A DNA stretch of 64,000 nucleotides from Mariniphaga sp040772505 (lineage in GTDB: Bacteria > Bacteroidota > Bacteroidia > Bacteroidales > Prolixibacteraceae): contig JAXGYA010000001.1 of the NCBI GenBank assembly GCA_040772505.1, forward strand, positions 434,001-498,000, in the 5' to 3' direction. Positions within the stretch are counted from its first letter, which is position 1. The number at the start of each line of letters is the position of its first letter. Made by a program: the position numbers and the translations under genes. Of this stretch, positions 1 through 9,404 are shown piece by piece. Under the pieces are notes generated by a model. That model was not told the origin of the DNA. It saw nothing but the letters and a program-made list of their open reading frames with translations, and did not search any database.

Positions 1-2
1 CA

Positions 3-233
3 GTTGTAATTTTTGCAATTGTATATTTTGCTGTCAGGCTATTCTCGCGCCACCTGCTGCCATTCATTTTGAGTAATAAAATGAAGGAGATGCAGAAGAA
101 AATGCGTGAAGAGGAGAATCACCGAAAGCAATCCGGGAAACAGGAAGGAGACATCACCATTATATACAGAAAAAATAGTAAAAACAACAACCGTGACGAA
201 GGAGAATATGTTGATTTTGAAGAGGTGGACTAA
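3..233 (+). CDS. DUF4834 family protein, 3' end (5' truncated by window edge)
   Basis: The frame is open from the first bases to a TAA at 231-233. The visible part starts with a hydrophobic stretch (VVIFAIVYFAVRLF), the end of a single membrane helix, followed by a charged tail rich in Lys, Glu and Asn that ends in DFEEVD. A short membrane anchor plus a charged cytoplasmic tail with an aromatic/acidic end is typical of the small Bacteroidota DUF4834 proteins, whose function is unknown. An overlapping frame at 106-312 is a shadow. The gene lies 82 nt upstream of glycyl-tRNA synthetase on the same strand. The family call is from memory of the pattern. Confidence 0.7.
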   Translation, partial: VVIFAIVYFAVRLFSRHLLPFILSNKMKEMQKKMREEENHRKQSGKQEGDITIIYRKNSKNNNRDEGEYVDFEEVD

Positions 234-278
234 CTTTTTGTTTACTTTTATCTCTATTCACACATCACATTTTAATTC

Positions 279-286
279 TATTTTTG
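279..286 (+). promoter_or_regulatory. candidate -7 element for glycyl-tRNA synthetase
   Basis: TATTTTTG matches the Bacteroidota -7 consensus TANNTTTG exactly and lies 29 nt before the start codon at 316. No convincing TTTG -33 box is visible about 20 nt upstream, so this is only half a promoter by sequence. Confidence 0.35.
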
Positions 287-315
287 CCGGTTTATTAATC
301 CCGAAATTTTAGAAA

Positions 316-1851
316 ATGAAACGAGAAGACGTTTTCAAGAAGCTTGTTGCGCATTGTAAGGAATACGGTTATGTTTTCCAGTCAAGTGAAATTTATGACG
401 GACTGGGTGCTGTCTATGATTATGGTCAATATGGTGTTGAATTGAAAAACAACATAAAAAAATATTGGTGGGACAGCATGGTTTTATTGCATGAAAATGT
501 GGTTGGCCTCGATTCTGCAATTTTCATGCACCCCACAACATGGAAGGCTTCCGGACATGTGGATGCCTTTAATGATCCGCTGATTGACAATAAAGATTCA
601 AAAAAACGATACCGCGCCGATGTTTTAATAGAGGAACAACTGGCAACTTTTGAAGAAAAAATAAACAAGGAAATTGAAAAGGCTCAAAAGCGGTTTGGTG
701 ATGCCTTTGATGAAAAGCAGTTCAGAGAAACCAACCCGCGGGTGTTGGCAAATCAGCAAAAATACGATGAGTTGCATCAGCACTATTCGGAGGCGCTGAA
801 AAACAGCGACCTTGCAGGACTCAAAAAGATTATCGAGGACCAGGGAATTGTGTGTCCAGTTTCAGGAACGCGGAACTGGACGGATGTGCGGCAGTTTAAC
901 CTGATGTTTTCCACGGAAATGGGTTCTACCTCCGATGGAGCGATGAAAATTTATTTGCGCCCTGAAACCGCACAGGGTATTTTCCTGAACTATCTGAATG
1001 TTCAAAAGAGTGGGCGCATGAAAATTCCTTTCGGTATTGCCCAGATTGGCAAAGCTTTCAGAAACGAGATTGTTGCCCGCCAGTTTATTTTCCGGATGCG
1101 CGAATTTGAACAGATGGAAATGCAGTTTTTTGTGCGCCCCGGAACCGAGCTGGACTGGTATGAGAAGTGGAAGGCAATTCGCATGAAGTGGCATCAGGCA
1201 CTTGGTTTTGGAGAAGAAAACTACCGCTTTCGCGAGCACGATAATCTGGCACACTATGCAAATGCTGCCGAAGATGTGGAATATAAATTCCCGTTCGGTT
1301 TCAAAGAGGTGGAGGGCATTCATTCCCGCACCGATTATGATTTGGCACAGCACGAAAAATATTCAGGCAAAAGAATCCGCTATTTCGATCCTGAACTGAA
1401 TGAGTCGTATGTTCCGTATGTGGTGGAAACCTCCATTGGTCTTGACCGCATGTTTCTACAGATTATTGCGGCATCCTATTTTGAGGAAGAACTTGAAAAC
1501 GGTTCACGTGTGGTGTTGAAAATTCCGCCCGCTTTGGCGCCGGTGAAACTTGCCGTATTGCCGCTTGTGAAAAAAGACGGTTTGCCGGAAATTGCCCGGA
1601 AAATTGTGGGCGATCTGAAATTTGAATTTAATTGTCAATATGACGATAAAGATTCCATTGGCAAACGCTACCGCCGTCAGGATGCAATTGGAACTCCTTT
1701 CTGTGTAACTGTGGATCATCAAACTACTCAGGATGAAACGGTTACCATCCGGTACCGCGACAGCATGGAACAGGAACGGGTCAAAATTTCGCAGTTGAAT
1801 GAAATTATTTCCGAAAAAGTGAATATGCGGAAATTGTTAGAAAAATTGTAA
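316..1851 (+). CDS. glyQS: glycine--tRNA ligase (single-chain, dimeric type)
   Basis: This class II aminoacyl-tRNA synthetase attaches glycine to tRNA-Gly in the cytoplasm. At 511 aa it is the homodimeric eukaryote/archaea-like type, not the alpha2-beta2 GlyQ/GlyS type. Visible are the class II motif 2 core (FRNEI, about residue 248, followed by REFEQMEMQFF) and motif 3 (GLDRMFLQ, about residue 375). The C-terminal anticodon-binding domain begins near residue 400 (PPALAPVKLAVLPLV). An N-terminal catalytic part with KYWWDSMV and HVDAFNDP is followed by a helical insertion (about residues 100-175). Length and motif order are normal. It is followed by a possible hairpin terminator. Confidence 0.96.
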   Translation: MKREDVFKKLVAHCKEYGYVFQSSEIYDGLGAVYDYGQYGVELKNNIKKYWWDSMVLLHENVVGLDSAIFMHPTTWKASGHVDAFNDPLIDNKDSKKRYRADVLIEEQLATFEEKINKEIEKAQKRFGDAFDEKQFRETNPRVLANQQKYDELHQHYSEALKNSDLAGLKKIIEDQGIVCPVSGTRNWTDVRQFNLMFSTEMGSTSDGAMKIYLRPETAQGIFLNYLNVQKSGRMKIPFGIAQIGKAFRNEIVARQFIFRMREFEQMEMQFFVRPGTELDWYEKWKAIRMKWHQALGFGEENYRFREHDNLAHYANAAEDVEYKFPFGFKEVEGIHSRTDYDLAQHEKYSGKRIRYFDPELNESYVPYVVETSIGLDRMFLQIIAASYFEEELENGSRVVLKIPPALAPVKLAVLPLVKKDGLPEIARKIVGDLKFEFNCQYDDKDSIGKRYRRQDAIGTPFCVTVDHQTTQDETVTIRYRDSMEQERVKISQLNEIISEKVNMRKLLEKL

Positions 1852-1863
1852 CTTTATATTTTT

Positions 1864-1925
1864 ACCGCAGAGGCTGCCGGGTTAGAGTTTTATTTTTTTT
1901 CTCTGCCCCAGCCTTGCGGTTTTTG
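1864..1925. terminator. possible intrinsic terminator after glycyl-tRNA synthetase
   Basis: An inverted repeat (ACCGCAGAGGCTG at 1864-1876 against CAGCCTTGCGGT at 1909-1920, one bulge, with an inner AGAG/CTCT pair) is followed by TTTTG. The loop is long and T-rich, so this is a candidate only. Confidence 0.4.
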
Positions 1926-1961
1926 TAGGGCTGACACTTTTTACATTAATCGGTTAGCATC

Positions 1962-3260
1962 ATGAAAAGGGTTCTGATAATCACATACTACTGGCCGCCA
2001 AGTGGCGGCGGCGGAGTGATGCGCTGGCTGAAAATGTCGAAATATCTGCCGGAATACGGCTGGAAACCTGTTATTTACACTCCTGAAAATCCGGATGCGT
2101 CTGTTATCGACGAAAGCTTATCATCTGAAATTCACCCCGACACAGAGATAATAAAAACACCCATTTGGGAGCCCTATGGGATTTTCAGAAAATTTGCAGG
2201 CATAAAAAAGAAAGAAAAGCTTGCTGTCGGATACATTTCCGATGCTTCCTCCGGAAACTGGAAAAACCGATTGTCGGTTTTTATTCGCGGAAACTTTTTG
2301 ATTCCTGATCCCCGGAAATTCTGGATTAAGCCCTCTGTAAAATTTCTTACCGCTTATCTGGAAAAAAATCCGGTTGATTTGATAGTCTCCACCGGACCGC
2401 CCCACAGCATGCATCTGATTGCCCTCGGTTTGAGAAAAAAGACAGATGTTGCATGGATTGCCGATTTTCGCGATCCCTGGACGGACATCTACTTCTATGA
2501 TAAATTACGCTTAACCCGCCGGGGCGACAGAAAACACCGCAAACTGGAGCTGAAAGTACTTGAAAATGCCGATTTTGCCGTGACTGTGAGCCCCAACTGT
2601 GCGGAAATCCTGAACAAAGTTCCGGGGAAAAAGGTAAAAATCATTAACAACGGTTACGATCATGTGGATTTTGAAGAATTAACAGTTATTCCGGATAATA
2701 ATTTTTCTATCGCCCATTTCGGGGTTTTAAATGCTGACCGTAATCCCGCCATTTTATGGAAAGCCCTCGGGAAACTCTGCAAGGAAGATGCTGAATTTAG
2801 AAGTTTACTCAAAATCAGATTGATTGGGCAGGTCGATGAAACGGTCATCCGGGAAATTGAAGAAAATGGATTGGGCGTTAACCTTGATCAAATCGGGCAT
2901 CTTCCTCACAGGCAAGGGTTGCAGGAACTCGCAAAATCGCAGATTTTGCTCCTGCCAAACATTATTGCGCCTAATGTAAAAGGGGTAATTCCCGGGAAAA
3001 TGTATGAATATATGGCACTGAAACGGCCGATTCTTGCTGTCGCGCAAACCGATTCCGATATTGCCGGAATTATTTCAGAAACCCGCTCCGGCATCACGGT
3101 TGACTTCAATGATTTCGACACGATGAAATCCGTTTTGAAAAATTATTTTAAGCTTTTCAAAGAAAACGGATTGAAGGTTCAATCAGTCGGTGTGGAACAA
3201 TACTCGCGAAAAAATCTTACAAAAAGATTTATTGCCCTTGCAGAAGGAAATTTGCCCTGA
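1962..3260 (+). CDS. glycosyltransferase, GT4-like
   Basis: This 432-aa protein is a probable GT-B fold glycosyltransferase that moves a sugar from a nucleotide donor to an envelope glycan or lipid; the substrate is unknown. The N-terminus reads ITYYWPPSGGGGVMRWLK, the usual first strand and glycine loop of GT4-type enzymes. DFRDPW (about residue 169) and VSPNCAEIL (about 210) are typical of the end of the acceptor domain. The C-terminal donor domain has GKMYEYMALKRPILAV with the conserved Glu (about residue 350). No signal peptide is seen. No other polysaccharide genes are adjacent, so the pathway cannot be named. Confidence 0.85.
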   Translation: MKRVLIITYYWPPSGGGGVMRWLKMSKYLPEYGWKPVIYTPENPDASVIDESLSSEIHPDTEIIKTPIWEPYGIFRKFAGIKKKEKLAVGYISDASSGNWKNRLSVFIRGNFLIPDPRKFWIKPSVKFLTAYLEKNPVDLIVSTGPPHSMHLIALGLRKKTDVAWIADFRDPWTDIYFYDKLRLTRRGDRKHRKLELKVLENADFAVTVSPNCAEILNKVPGKKVKIINNGYDHVDFEELTVIPDNNFSIAHFGVLNADRNPAILWKALGKLCKEDAEFRSLLKIRLIGQVDETVIREIEENGLGVNLDQIGHLPHRQGLQELAKSQILLLPNIIAPNVKGVIPGKMYEYMALKRPILAVAQTDSDIAGIISETRSGITVDFNDFDTMKSVLKNYFKLFKENGLKVQSVGVEQYSRKNLTKRFIALAEGNLP

Positions 3261-3303
3261 TTTCCTGAAAGAAGAGGGATATAACATTAAATAACTATTA
3301 AAT

Positions 3304-4020
3304 ATGCTGTTGAGGATTTTTCTTAGATTCTGCTTCATTTTGATGCTTTCTCCAGTTTGGTCTTGTGCCCAAACAGGCGACCCTTTCTTTGCCCAGCGCA
3401 ACCACATGGTTAAAAACCAGATTGAAGCACGCGGAATTTCCGATAAAAAAGTATTGGAAGCATTCCGGAAGGTTGAACGTCACCGGTTTGTATTGCCTGA
3501 ATTTATCACTTATGCCTACTCCGATTCACCATTGCCCATTGATGAAGGGCAAACCATTTCCCAGCCTTACATTGTTGCCTACATGACCGAAATTCTCAAC
3601 CTGAAAAGAACGGACAAGGTGCTGGAAATTGGCACAGGATCAGGCTATCAGGCAGCTATTCTCGCTGAATTGTGCGACTCGGTTTTCACTATTGAAATTT
3701 TTGAAAAGCTCGCAAAAAAAGCAGGAAAAGTTTTTGATGATCTGGGTTACGAAAATATCCGGGCAAAAACCGGTGACGGCTATTTAGGCTGGCCGGAATT
3801 CGCGCCATTCGATGCGATTATTGTAACCTGCTCACCCACTAAGGTTCCTGAACCACTGAAAGAACAGCTTGCCGAAGGCGGCAGAATGATTATTCCTGTG
3901 GGAAAAAGTCAGGTGCAAAATCTTGTGCTCCTTAAAAAGCGAAAAGGAAAACTGCGCGAGGAGAGTGTGCTGCCGGTTCGATTTGTGCCAATGATCGACT
4001 CCGGCGGGGAGAAATATTGA
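3304..4020 (+). CDS. pcm: protein-L-isoaspartate O-methyltransferase family, exported
   Basis: Pcm enzymes use S-adenosylmethionine to methylate abnormal L-isoaspartyl residues and start their repair. The 238-aa protein contains the SAM-binding motif VLEIGTGSGYQAAILAEL (about residues 106-123), the upstream PLPIDEGQTISQPYIVA motif and the downstream DAIIVTCSPTKVPEPL and GGRMIIPVG motifs, in family order. Unlike the cytosolic E. coli enzyme it begins with a hydrophobic signal (about residues 1-20, then SCAQTGD), so export or lipid anchoring is likely. How a SAM enzyme would work outside the cytoplasm is unclear; the export prediction is inference. Confidence 0.9.
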   Translation: MLLRIFLRFCFILMLSPVWSCAQTGDPFFAQRNHMVKNQIEARGISDKKVLEAFRKVERHRFVLPEFITYAYSDSPLPIDEGQTISQPYIVAYMTEILNLKRTDKVLEIGTGSGYQAAILAELCDSVFTIEIFEKLAKKAGKVFDDLGYENIRAKTGDGYLGWPEFAPFDAIIVTCSPTKVPEPLKEQLAEGGRMIIPVGKSQVQNLVLLKKRKGKLREESVLPVRFVPMIDSGGEKY

Positions 4021-4105
4021 AATTGAAAACCGTTGTCAGAGCGGATTACAATTCATTTTCCCGATATTTCTTTTAATTTCGCAGTTTCTTTTATTTAATT
4101 GGATT

Positions 4106-6511
4106 ATGTGGCTTAAAGTTTCAGGGGTTATCCTCAGAAATAAAATATCACTATTAGGTATTCTTCTGATTATCACACTGTTTTTAGGATACAATGCAAG
4201 GAAGGTTGAGATGTCCTACGAATATGCATCATTGCTTCCAAAAAAGGATCAGGCATTTAAAGATTATCAGCGTTTTGTTGACACTTTTGGCGAAGAGGGC
4301 AATCTAATCATAATTGGAGTACAGGATTCCTCCTTTTTTCAGGCAGACCGATTTTTTGCATGGAAGCAAATGTGTGAAAAACTGGAGGAAATTGAAGGTG
4401 TTGAAGACCTTTTGTCAGTTTCCAATGCCTATAGCCTTGTGAAAAACAGCGAAGAGCGAAAATTTGAAATTGAGGAGCTGTTTCCCGATTCTCTCATTTC
4501 GCAGGAAGAGTTGGATGCAAAAGCAGAAATTTTTCGCAGCCTGCCATTCTACCGCAATCTGGTTTTCAATCCCGAAAGCAACACCTATTTGCTGGCAATC
4601 ACAATGAATAAAGACAAAATGCATTCGAAAGAACGCGAAAAGCTGGTCAAGTCCATTGTCAAAATTAGCCACAAATTTGAAAAGGAGCAGCAGGTTGATC
4701 TGCACTATTCAGGATTGCCATACATACGGGTAATCAATTCCATGCAGATTAAAAAGGAGATTTACATTTTCAGCTTTCTGGCGCTTGCCATCTGTATTAC
4801 AGTTCTTTTCCTGTTTTTTCGCTCGTTCAAAGCCATATTTTTTCCTGTAATTATTGTTTTAACCGGTGTGTTATGGAGCATGGGAATACTTGCCCTGTTT
4901 GGATTTAAAATCACTCTTCTAACCGGAATGATTCCACCACTGCTCATTGTAATCGGAATTCCCAACAGCATCTATATGCTGAATAAGTTTCATCACGAAT
5001 ATATTCAGCACGGAAATAAAATAAGGGCATTGCAGCGGGTGATTATCAAAATCGGGAATTCCACGTTTTTAACAAATCTTACCACCGCATCCGGTTTTGC
5101 CACATTTATTATTGTGGAAAGTGATATTATGAAACAATTTGGAATCGTGGCTTCCATAAGCATAATGGGGTTGTTCTTATTGTCGCTGTTGCTGATTCCT
5201 ATTATCTTCAGCATCATTGGGCCTCCATCCACCAAGCATTTAAATCATTTGAACAACAGATACATATCGGGTATTATTGAACGACTTATTCTGATTACAA
5301 AAAATTACCGGAAAGAAGTCTATATTGTTTCAGTGGTGATTCTGGCTTTTGGATTTTATGGTATCACTCGGATAAAAAGCTCGGGTTATATGGTAGATGA
5401 TATTCCGGAAAGTGACCCAATTTATAAAGACCTGAAGTTTTTTGAGTCCAATTTTGACGGGTTAATGCCTCTTGAAATACTGATTGACACGAAGAAGCCG
5501 GGCGGCGTGATGCAACCTGCCACTTTTGCCAAACTGAATCAATTGGATAAAAGTTTCTCGGAATATTCGGAATTGTCGCCTTCTCTCTCCCTGCTCAGCT
5601 TACTGAAATTCTCAAAACAGGCATTCTACAACGGGGATAAAGAATACTACAGCCTGCCCAACAACCGTGAGCAAAATTTCATTTTGCAATATGCAAAAAT
5701 GGATGGAAATGACGCCGGGCTACTGCATTCATTCATAGACAGTTCAAAACAGGTTACGCGGGTCAGCATCCGGATGAAAGATGTGGGAACAAAACGCATG
5801 GAAGAGCTCTATTCAGAATTCAAAGTCGCTATCGATTCCATTTTTCCTGCAGATAAGTATGAGGTTGTGGTTACAGGCTCCAGCGTAACCTCCTTTAAGG
5901 GAACTCAATATCTGGTCAAAAATCTGTTTTCCAGCCTTGCACTGGCAATTATTCTGATTTCATCCTTTATGGCTATCATGTTTTCTTCATGGAGGATGGT
6001 AATCTTGTCGCTGGTTCCCAACATTATTCCCTTGATTTTCACCGCAGCAATAATGGGGTTTACGGGAATACCCATAAAGGCATCAACCATTTTGGTCTTC
6101 AACATTGCCTTTGGAATTTCGGTTGACAGTGCCATTCATTTCCTCAATAAGTACCGGCAGGAACTCTCTGCAACTTCCGGAGATATTCGCCAGTCGGTAG
6201 TGCTTTCGCTCAGGGAAACCGGCGTGAGCATGATCTATACGGTGGTTGTTCTCTTCTTTGGTTTTGGAATTTTTTCCCTTTCCGGATTTGGCGGAACCGT
6301 TGCGATGGGAGTTTTGGTTTCACTCACCCTTCTGGTGGCTGTAACCTCAAATCTGATACTGTTGCCTTCACTGCTTACAGGCCTTGAAAAATGGAATGCC
6401 TTCAGTGCTTTAAAACGTCCGGTCATTAGAATCTACAGAGAAGAGGAGAGCGTGGAGCTGGAAAAAGTTAAAGTGAAAGTTAAAAGTTTTGAGAAGGTAA
6501 AACGTCCATAA
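4106..6511 (+). CDS. RND/MMPL-family transporter
   Basis: This 801-aa integral membrane protein has the two-fold architecture of the RND superfamily (MMPL branch). Each half has one helix, a large soluble loop, then a block of about five helices. The first block follows KKEIYIFSFLALAICITVLF (about residue 215). The second half starts at YRKEVYIVSVVILAFGFYGI (about residue 400) and has its block from about residue 610. GISVDSAIHFLNKYR in the second block is the usual charged helix-4 region. The substrate is unknown; lipids or hydrophobic compounds are common. The C-terminal tail is short and Lys/Val rich. A polyprenyl synthase follows 36 nt downstream. Confidence 0.85.
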   Translation: MWLKVSGVILRNKISLLGILLIITLFLGYNARKVEMSYEYASLLPKKDQAFKDYQRFVDTFGEEGNLIIIGVQDSSFFQADRFFAWKQMCEKLEEIEGVEDLLSVSNAYSLVKNSEERKFEIEELFPDSLISQEELDAKAEIFRSLPFYRNLVFNPESNTYLLAITMNKDKMHSKEREKLVKSIVKISHKFEKEQQVDLHYSGLPYIRVINSMQIKKEIYIFSFLALAICITVLFLFFRSFKAIFFPVIIVLTGVLWSMGILALFGFKITLLTGMIPPLLIVIGIPNSIYMLNKFHHEYIQHGNKIRALQRVIIKIGNSTFLTNLTTASGFATFIIVESDIMKQFGIVASISIMGLFLLSLLLIPIIFSIIGPPSTKHLNHLNNRYISGIIERLILITKNYRKEVYIVSVVILAFGFYGITRIKSSGYMVDDIPESDPIYKDLKFFESNFDGLMPLEILIDTKKPGGVMQPATFAKLNQLDKSFSEYSELSPSLSLLSLLKFSKQAFYNGDKEYYSLPNNREQNFILQYAKMDGNDAGLLHSFIDSSKQVTRVSIRMKDVGTKRMEELYSEFKVAIDSIFPADKYEVVVTGSSVTSFKGTQYLVKNLFSSLALAIILISSFMAIMFSSWRMVILSLVPNIIPLIFTAAIMGFTGIPIKASTILVFNIAFGISVDSAIHFLNKYRQELSATSGDIRQSVVLSLRETGVSMIYTVVVLFFGFGIFSLSGFGGTVAMGVLVSLTLLVAVTSNLILLPSLLTGLEKWNAFSALKRPVIRIYREEESVELEKVKVKVKSFEKVKRP

Positions 6512-6547
6512 TTAATAGTTCTATTTTGTCCAATTATATAAAAATCC

Positions 6548-7531
6548 ATGTATCCGCTTGAAGAACTTCAGAAAATAATAAATGCCGAAATCGTAAAACG
6601 CACAGACAGATTAGCTGGCAGGAAGCCGGCAGAACTGTATGCACCGGTTGAATATTCACTTTCAGTTGGGGGAAAGCGGCTACGCCCTGTTCTGCTGCTG
6701 TTAGGCTACAACATTTTTTCGGATGATGTTGAAAAAGTCCTTCCAGCTGCAATTGCCCTTGAAGTTTTTCACAATTTCACTCTGCTGCACGATGATATTA
6801 TGGATAAAGCCTACATGCGCCGGAATAAGCCGACTGCCCATTTGAAATTTGGAGTCAATAATACCATTCTTTCAGGCGATGCCATGGTTTTCCTTTCCTA
6901 TCAGTATCTCTTTGAGTGCAAATCGCCAAATCTGATGAAGGTTATTGAATTGTTTACCAAATCAGCGCTGGAGGTTTGCAAGGGGCAGCAATATGATATG
7001 GATTTTGAAAGCCGCATGGAAGTGACAGAAGCGGAATATCTGAAGATGATTAAGCTGAAAACAGCGGTTTTGTTGGGATTAAGCCTAAAAGCGGGTGCTT
7101 GGTTAGCCAATGCCCCCGAAGATATTGCCGCACTGCTCTACGATTTCGGAATAAACCTGGGAATGGCTTTTCAGTTGCAGGATGATTGGCTGGATAGTTT
7201 TGGAGATCAGAAATCGTTCGGGAAAAAAATTGGCGCGGATATATTGTCCAATAAAAAAACTTTCCTCTTGATTTCTGCATTGCATAAGGCAACAGGAGAA
7301 ACAAAAAGCGAGCTTGACAGATGGTTAAATATGAATTCGTTTAATGATGAAGAGAAGATTATTGCAGTGAAAGATATATACAATCAGCTGAAAATAAGCA
7401 AACTAACCCGAAGCAAAATTAATGAGTATATCATTCGGGCTGAAGAAATTGTGGATAATCTTACGCTAAAGCAAACAGCAAAAAGGAAACTTTTAGAGTT
7501 TACCGGAAGAATATCAAACCGTGAGGTTTAG
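6548..7531 (+). CDS. polyprenyl synthetase (trans-prenyl diphosphate synthase)
   Basis: The enzyme condenses isopentenyl diphosphate onto an allylic diphosphate to make linear polyprenyl chains, for example the menaquinone side chain. Both aspartate-rich Mg-binding motifs are present: DDIMD near residue 80 (in LLHDDIMDKA) and DDWLD near residue 211 (in QLQDDWLDSFGD). GGKRLRP (about residue 40) is the conserved diphosphate-binding region. The 327-aa length is normal. Product chain length cannot be read from the sequence. Confidence 0.93.
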   Translation: MYPLEELQKIINAEIVKRTDRLAGRKPAELYAPVEYSLSVGGKRLRPVLLLLGYNIFSDDVEKVLPAAIALEVFHNFTLLHDDIMDKAYMRRNKPTAHLKFGVNNTILSGDAMVFLSYQYLFECKSPNLMKVIELFTKSALEVCKGQQYDMDFESRMEVTEAEYLKMIKLKTAVLLGLSLKAGAWLANAPEDIAALLYDFGINLGMAFQLQDDWLDSFGDQKSFGKKIGADILSNKKTFLLISALHKATGETKSELDRWLNMNSFNDEEKIIAVKDIYNQLKISKLTRSKINEYIIRAEEIVDNLTLKQTAKRKLLEFTGRISNREV

Positions 7532-7645
7532 AAAATAATTGTTGAATGTTGTATTGCCGGACAAAGAGCAATAGAAATATAGGTACACAAAACAGTAATT
7601 CAGAAAAAAGAGGTAACTTTTGCCACTTTTCAAATTTTATAAGAG

Positions 7646-9151
7646 ATGAATAGAAGCATTGGAAAAATCATTCAGGTAATAGGCCCCGTAGTTGATGTGA
7701 GTTTCGAAAAAGGAGGCGACGATTTACCTGCTATTAACGATGCTCTCGAAATTATTCGTGAAAACAAAGAGCGTCTTGTTATTGAATGCCAGCAGCACAT
7801 TGGGGAAAATACTATACGCTGTATTGCAATGGATTCCACTGATGGGCTCAGGCGAGGATTGGAAGTTATCCAGACAGGAAAACCGATAATCATGCCTCAG
7901 GGTGAAAAAACGCTCGGCCGTTTGCTGAATGTTACCGGCGATTCCATTGACGGATTAGGGGCTCTTCCTAAAAACGGAATCAGTATTCATAATGACCCGC
8001 CGGAATATAAGGATTTAAGAACCGAAACGGAAGTACTATATACCGGTATTAAAGTGATAGACCTGATAGAACCTTACGCAAAAGGGGGAAAAATCGGACT
8101 GTTTGGCGGTGCCGGAGTTGGAAAAACAGTGCTTATTCAGGAGCTGATTAACAATATCGCAATAGCTCACAGCGGCTTGTCGGTTTTTGCCGGAGTTGGG
8201 GAGAGAACACGGGAGGGGAATGATCTGCTTCGCGAAATGGTAGAAGCTAAAATTGTTGACTATGGTGATGCGTTCCTCAAATCCATGGAAAAGGGGAGCT
8301 GGGATCTCTCTAAGGTTGACATGAACCGGATAAAAAAGTCGAAACTGGCGATGGTTTTCGGGCAGATGAATGAGCCGCCGGGAGCACGTGCCCGGGTTGC
8401 GCTTTCGGGTTTGGCTATTGCAGAAAGTCTGCGCGACAGCAGCTTTGATACCGGTATGGGACGCGATATTCTCTTTTTTATTGATAATGTTTTCCGGTTT
8501 ACACAGGCGGGTTCCGAAGTTTCTGCACTTTTGGGCAGAATGCCTTCGGCGGTGGGCTATCAGCCAACCCTGGCAACCGAAATGGGAATTATGCAGGAGC
8601 GGATTACTTCAACCAAAAACGGCTCAATCACATCTGTGCAGGCGGTATATGTTCCGGCAGACGACCTCACCGACCCCGCACCAGCTACAACCTTTGCGCA
8701 TCTTGACGCAATAACGGTACTCAGCCGAAAAATTGTTGAACTTGGCATTTATCCGGCGGTGGACCCACTGGAATCAACTTCACGGATTTTAACTTCCGAT
8801 ATTGTGGGTGAAGAACATTACAATTGTGCTCAAAATGTGATTTTCCTGCTCCAGCGCTACAAGGAGCTTCAGGATATTATTGCCATTTTGGGAATGGACG
8901 AGCTCTCCGAAGAGGACAAACTGGTGGTGCACCGCGCGCGCCGTGCACAACGCTTCCTCTCGCAACCGTTTTTTGTGGCTTCACAGTTCACCGGCATTGA
9001 AGGGAAACTGGTACCCATCGAAGATACAGTTAAAGGTTTCAATATGATTCTTAACGGCGATGTGGATAAATATCCTGAAAATGCCTTTAATCTGGTAGGT
9101 ACAATTGAAGAAGCCATTGAAAAAGGAGAACGTTTAATAGCCAAATCTTAA
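7646..9151 (+). CDS. atpD: F1Fo ATP synthase subunit beta
   Basis: This is the catalytic beta subunit of the membrane ATP synthase. The P-loop GGAGVGKTVLI lies near residue 155. GVGERTREGNDL, MNEPPGARARVALSGL, FFIDNVFRFTQAG and GRMPSAVGYQPTLATEMG all match beta-subunit motifs, including the catalytic Glu of GERTREGNDL. The 501-aa length is normal for Bacteroidota. atpC follows after 10 nt. The other ATP synthase genes are not next to this pair, so the operon is split in this genome; split atpDC pairs are known in the phylum. Confidence 0.98.
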   Translation: MNRSIGKIIQVIGPVVDVSFEKGGDDLPAINDALEIIRENKERLVIECQQHIGENTIRCIAMDSTDGLRRGLEVIQTGKPIIMPQGEKTLGRLLNVTGDSIDGLGALPKNGISIHNDPPEYKDLRTETEVLYTGIKVIDLIEPYAKGGKIGLFGGAGVGKTVLIQELINNIAIAHSGLSVFAGVGERTREGNDLLREMVEAKIVDYGDAFLKSMEKGSWDLSKVDMNRIKKSKLAMVFGQMNEPPGARARVALSGLAIAESLRDSSFDTGMGRDILFFIDNVFRFTQAGSEVSALLGRMPSAVGYQPTLATEMGIMQERITSTKNGSITSVQAVYVPADDLTDPAPATTFAHLDAITVLSRKIVELGIYPAVDPLESTSRILTSDIVGEEHYNCAQNVIFLLQRYKELQDIIAILGMDELSEEDKLVVHRARRAQRFLSQPFFVASQFTGIEGKLVPIEDTVKGFNMILNGDVDKYPENAFNLVGTIEEAIEKGERLIAKS

Positions 9152-9161
9152 TCCCAACACC

Positions 9162-9404
9162 ATGTATCTCGAAATCATCACTCCGAAAAAAAAGATTTAC
9201 AAGGGCGAAATCAAGAGCATCCGGCTCCCGGGGAGCAAGGGCTCATTTATGATTCTGAAAAGCCATGCACCCATTGTGTCAACCCTTGAAAAGGGTGAAA
9301 TTCGCGTGGTTGATGAAGACAACAAAGTTCATACATGGAAAGTAAACAGCGGAATTATTGAAAATAAGGAGGATAAAATTATCGTTTTATTAGATTTGAT
9401 TTGA
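9162..9404 (+). CDS. atpC: F1Fo ATP synthase subunit epsilon (short form)
   Basis: The epsilon subunit links rotation of the central stalk to the catalytic head and can inhibit ATP hydrolysis. The 80-aa product has the N-terminal beta-sandwich (MYLEIITPKKKIYKGEI, LPGSKGSFMILKSHAPIVS, LEKGEIRVV) and stops at IIVLLDLI. It lacks the C-terminal two-helix inhibitory domain present in E. coli (about 135 aa). Such short forms are usual in Bacteroidota. Its stop codon overlaps the start of the next gene. Confidence 0.95.
   Translation: MYLEIITPKKKIYKGEIKSIRLPGSKGSFMILKSHAPIVSTLEKGEIRVVDEDNKVHTWKVNSGIIENKEDKIIVLLDLI

Noticed and set aside
106..312. A 68-codon plus-strand frame
   Set aside because: It overlaps the DUF4834 tail in another frame; the DUF4834 reading is the protein-like one.
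862..1353. A 163-codon minus-strand frame
   Set aside because: It is a shadow of glycyl-tRNA synthetase.
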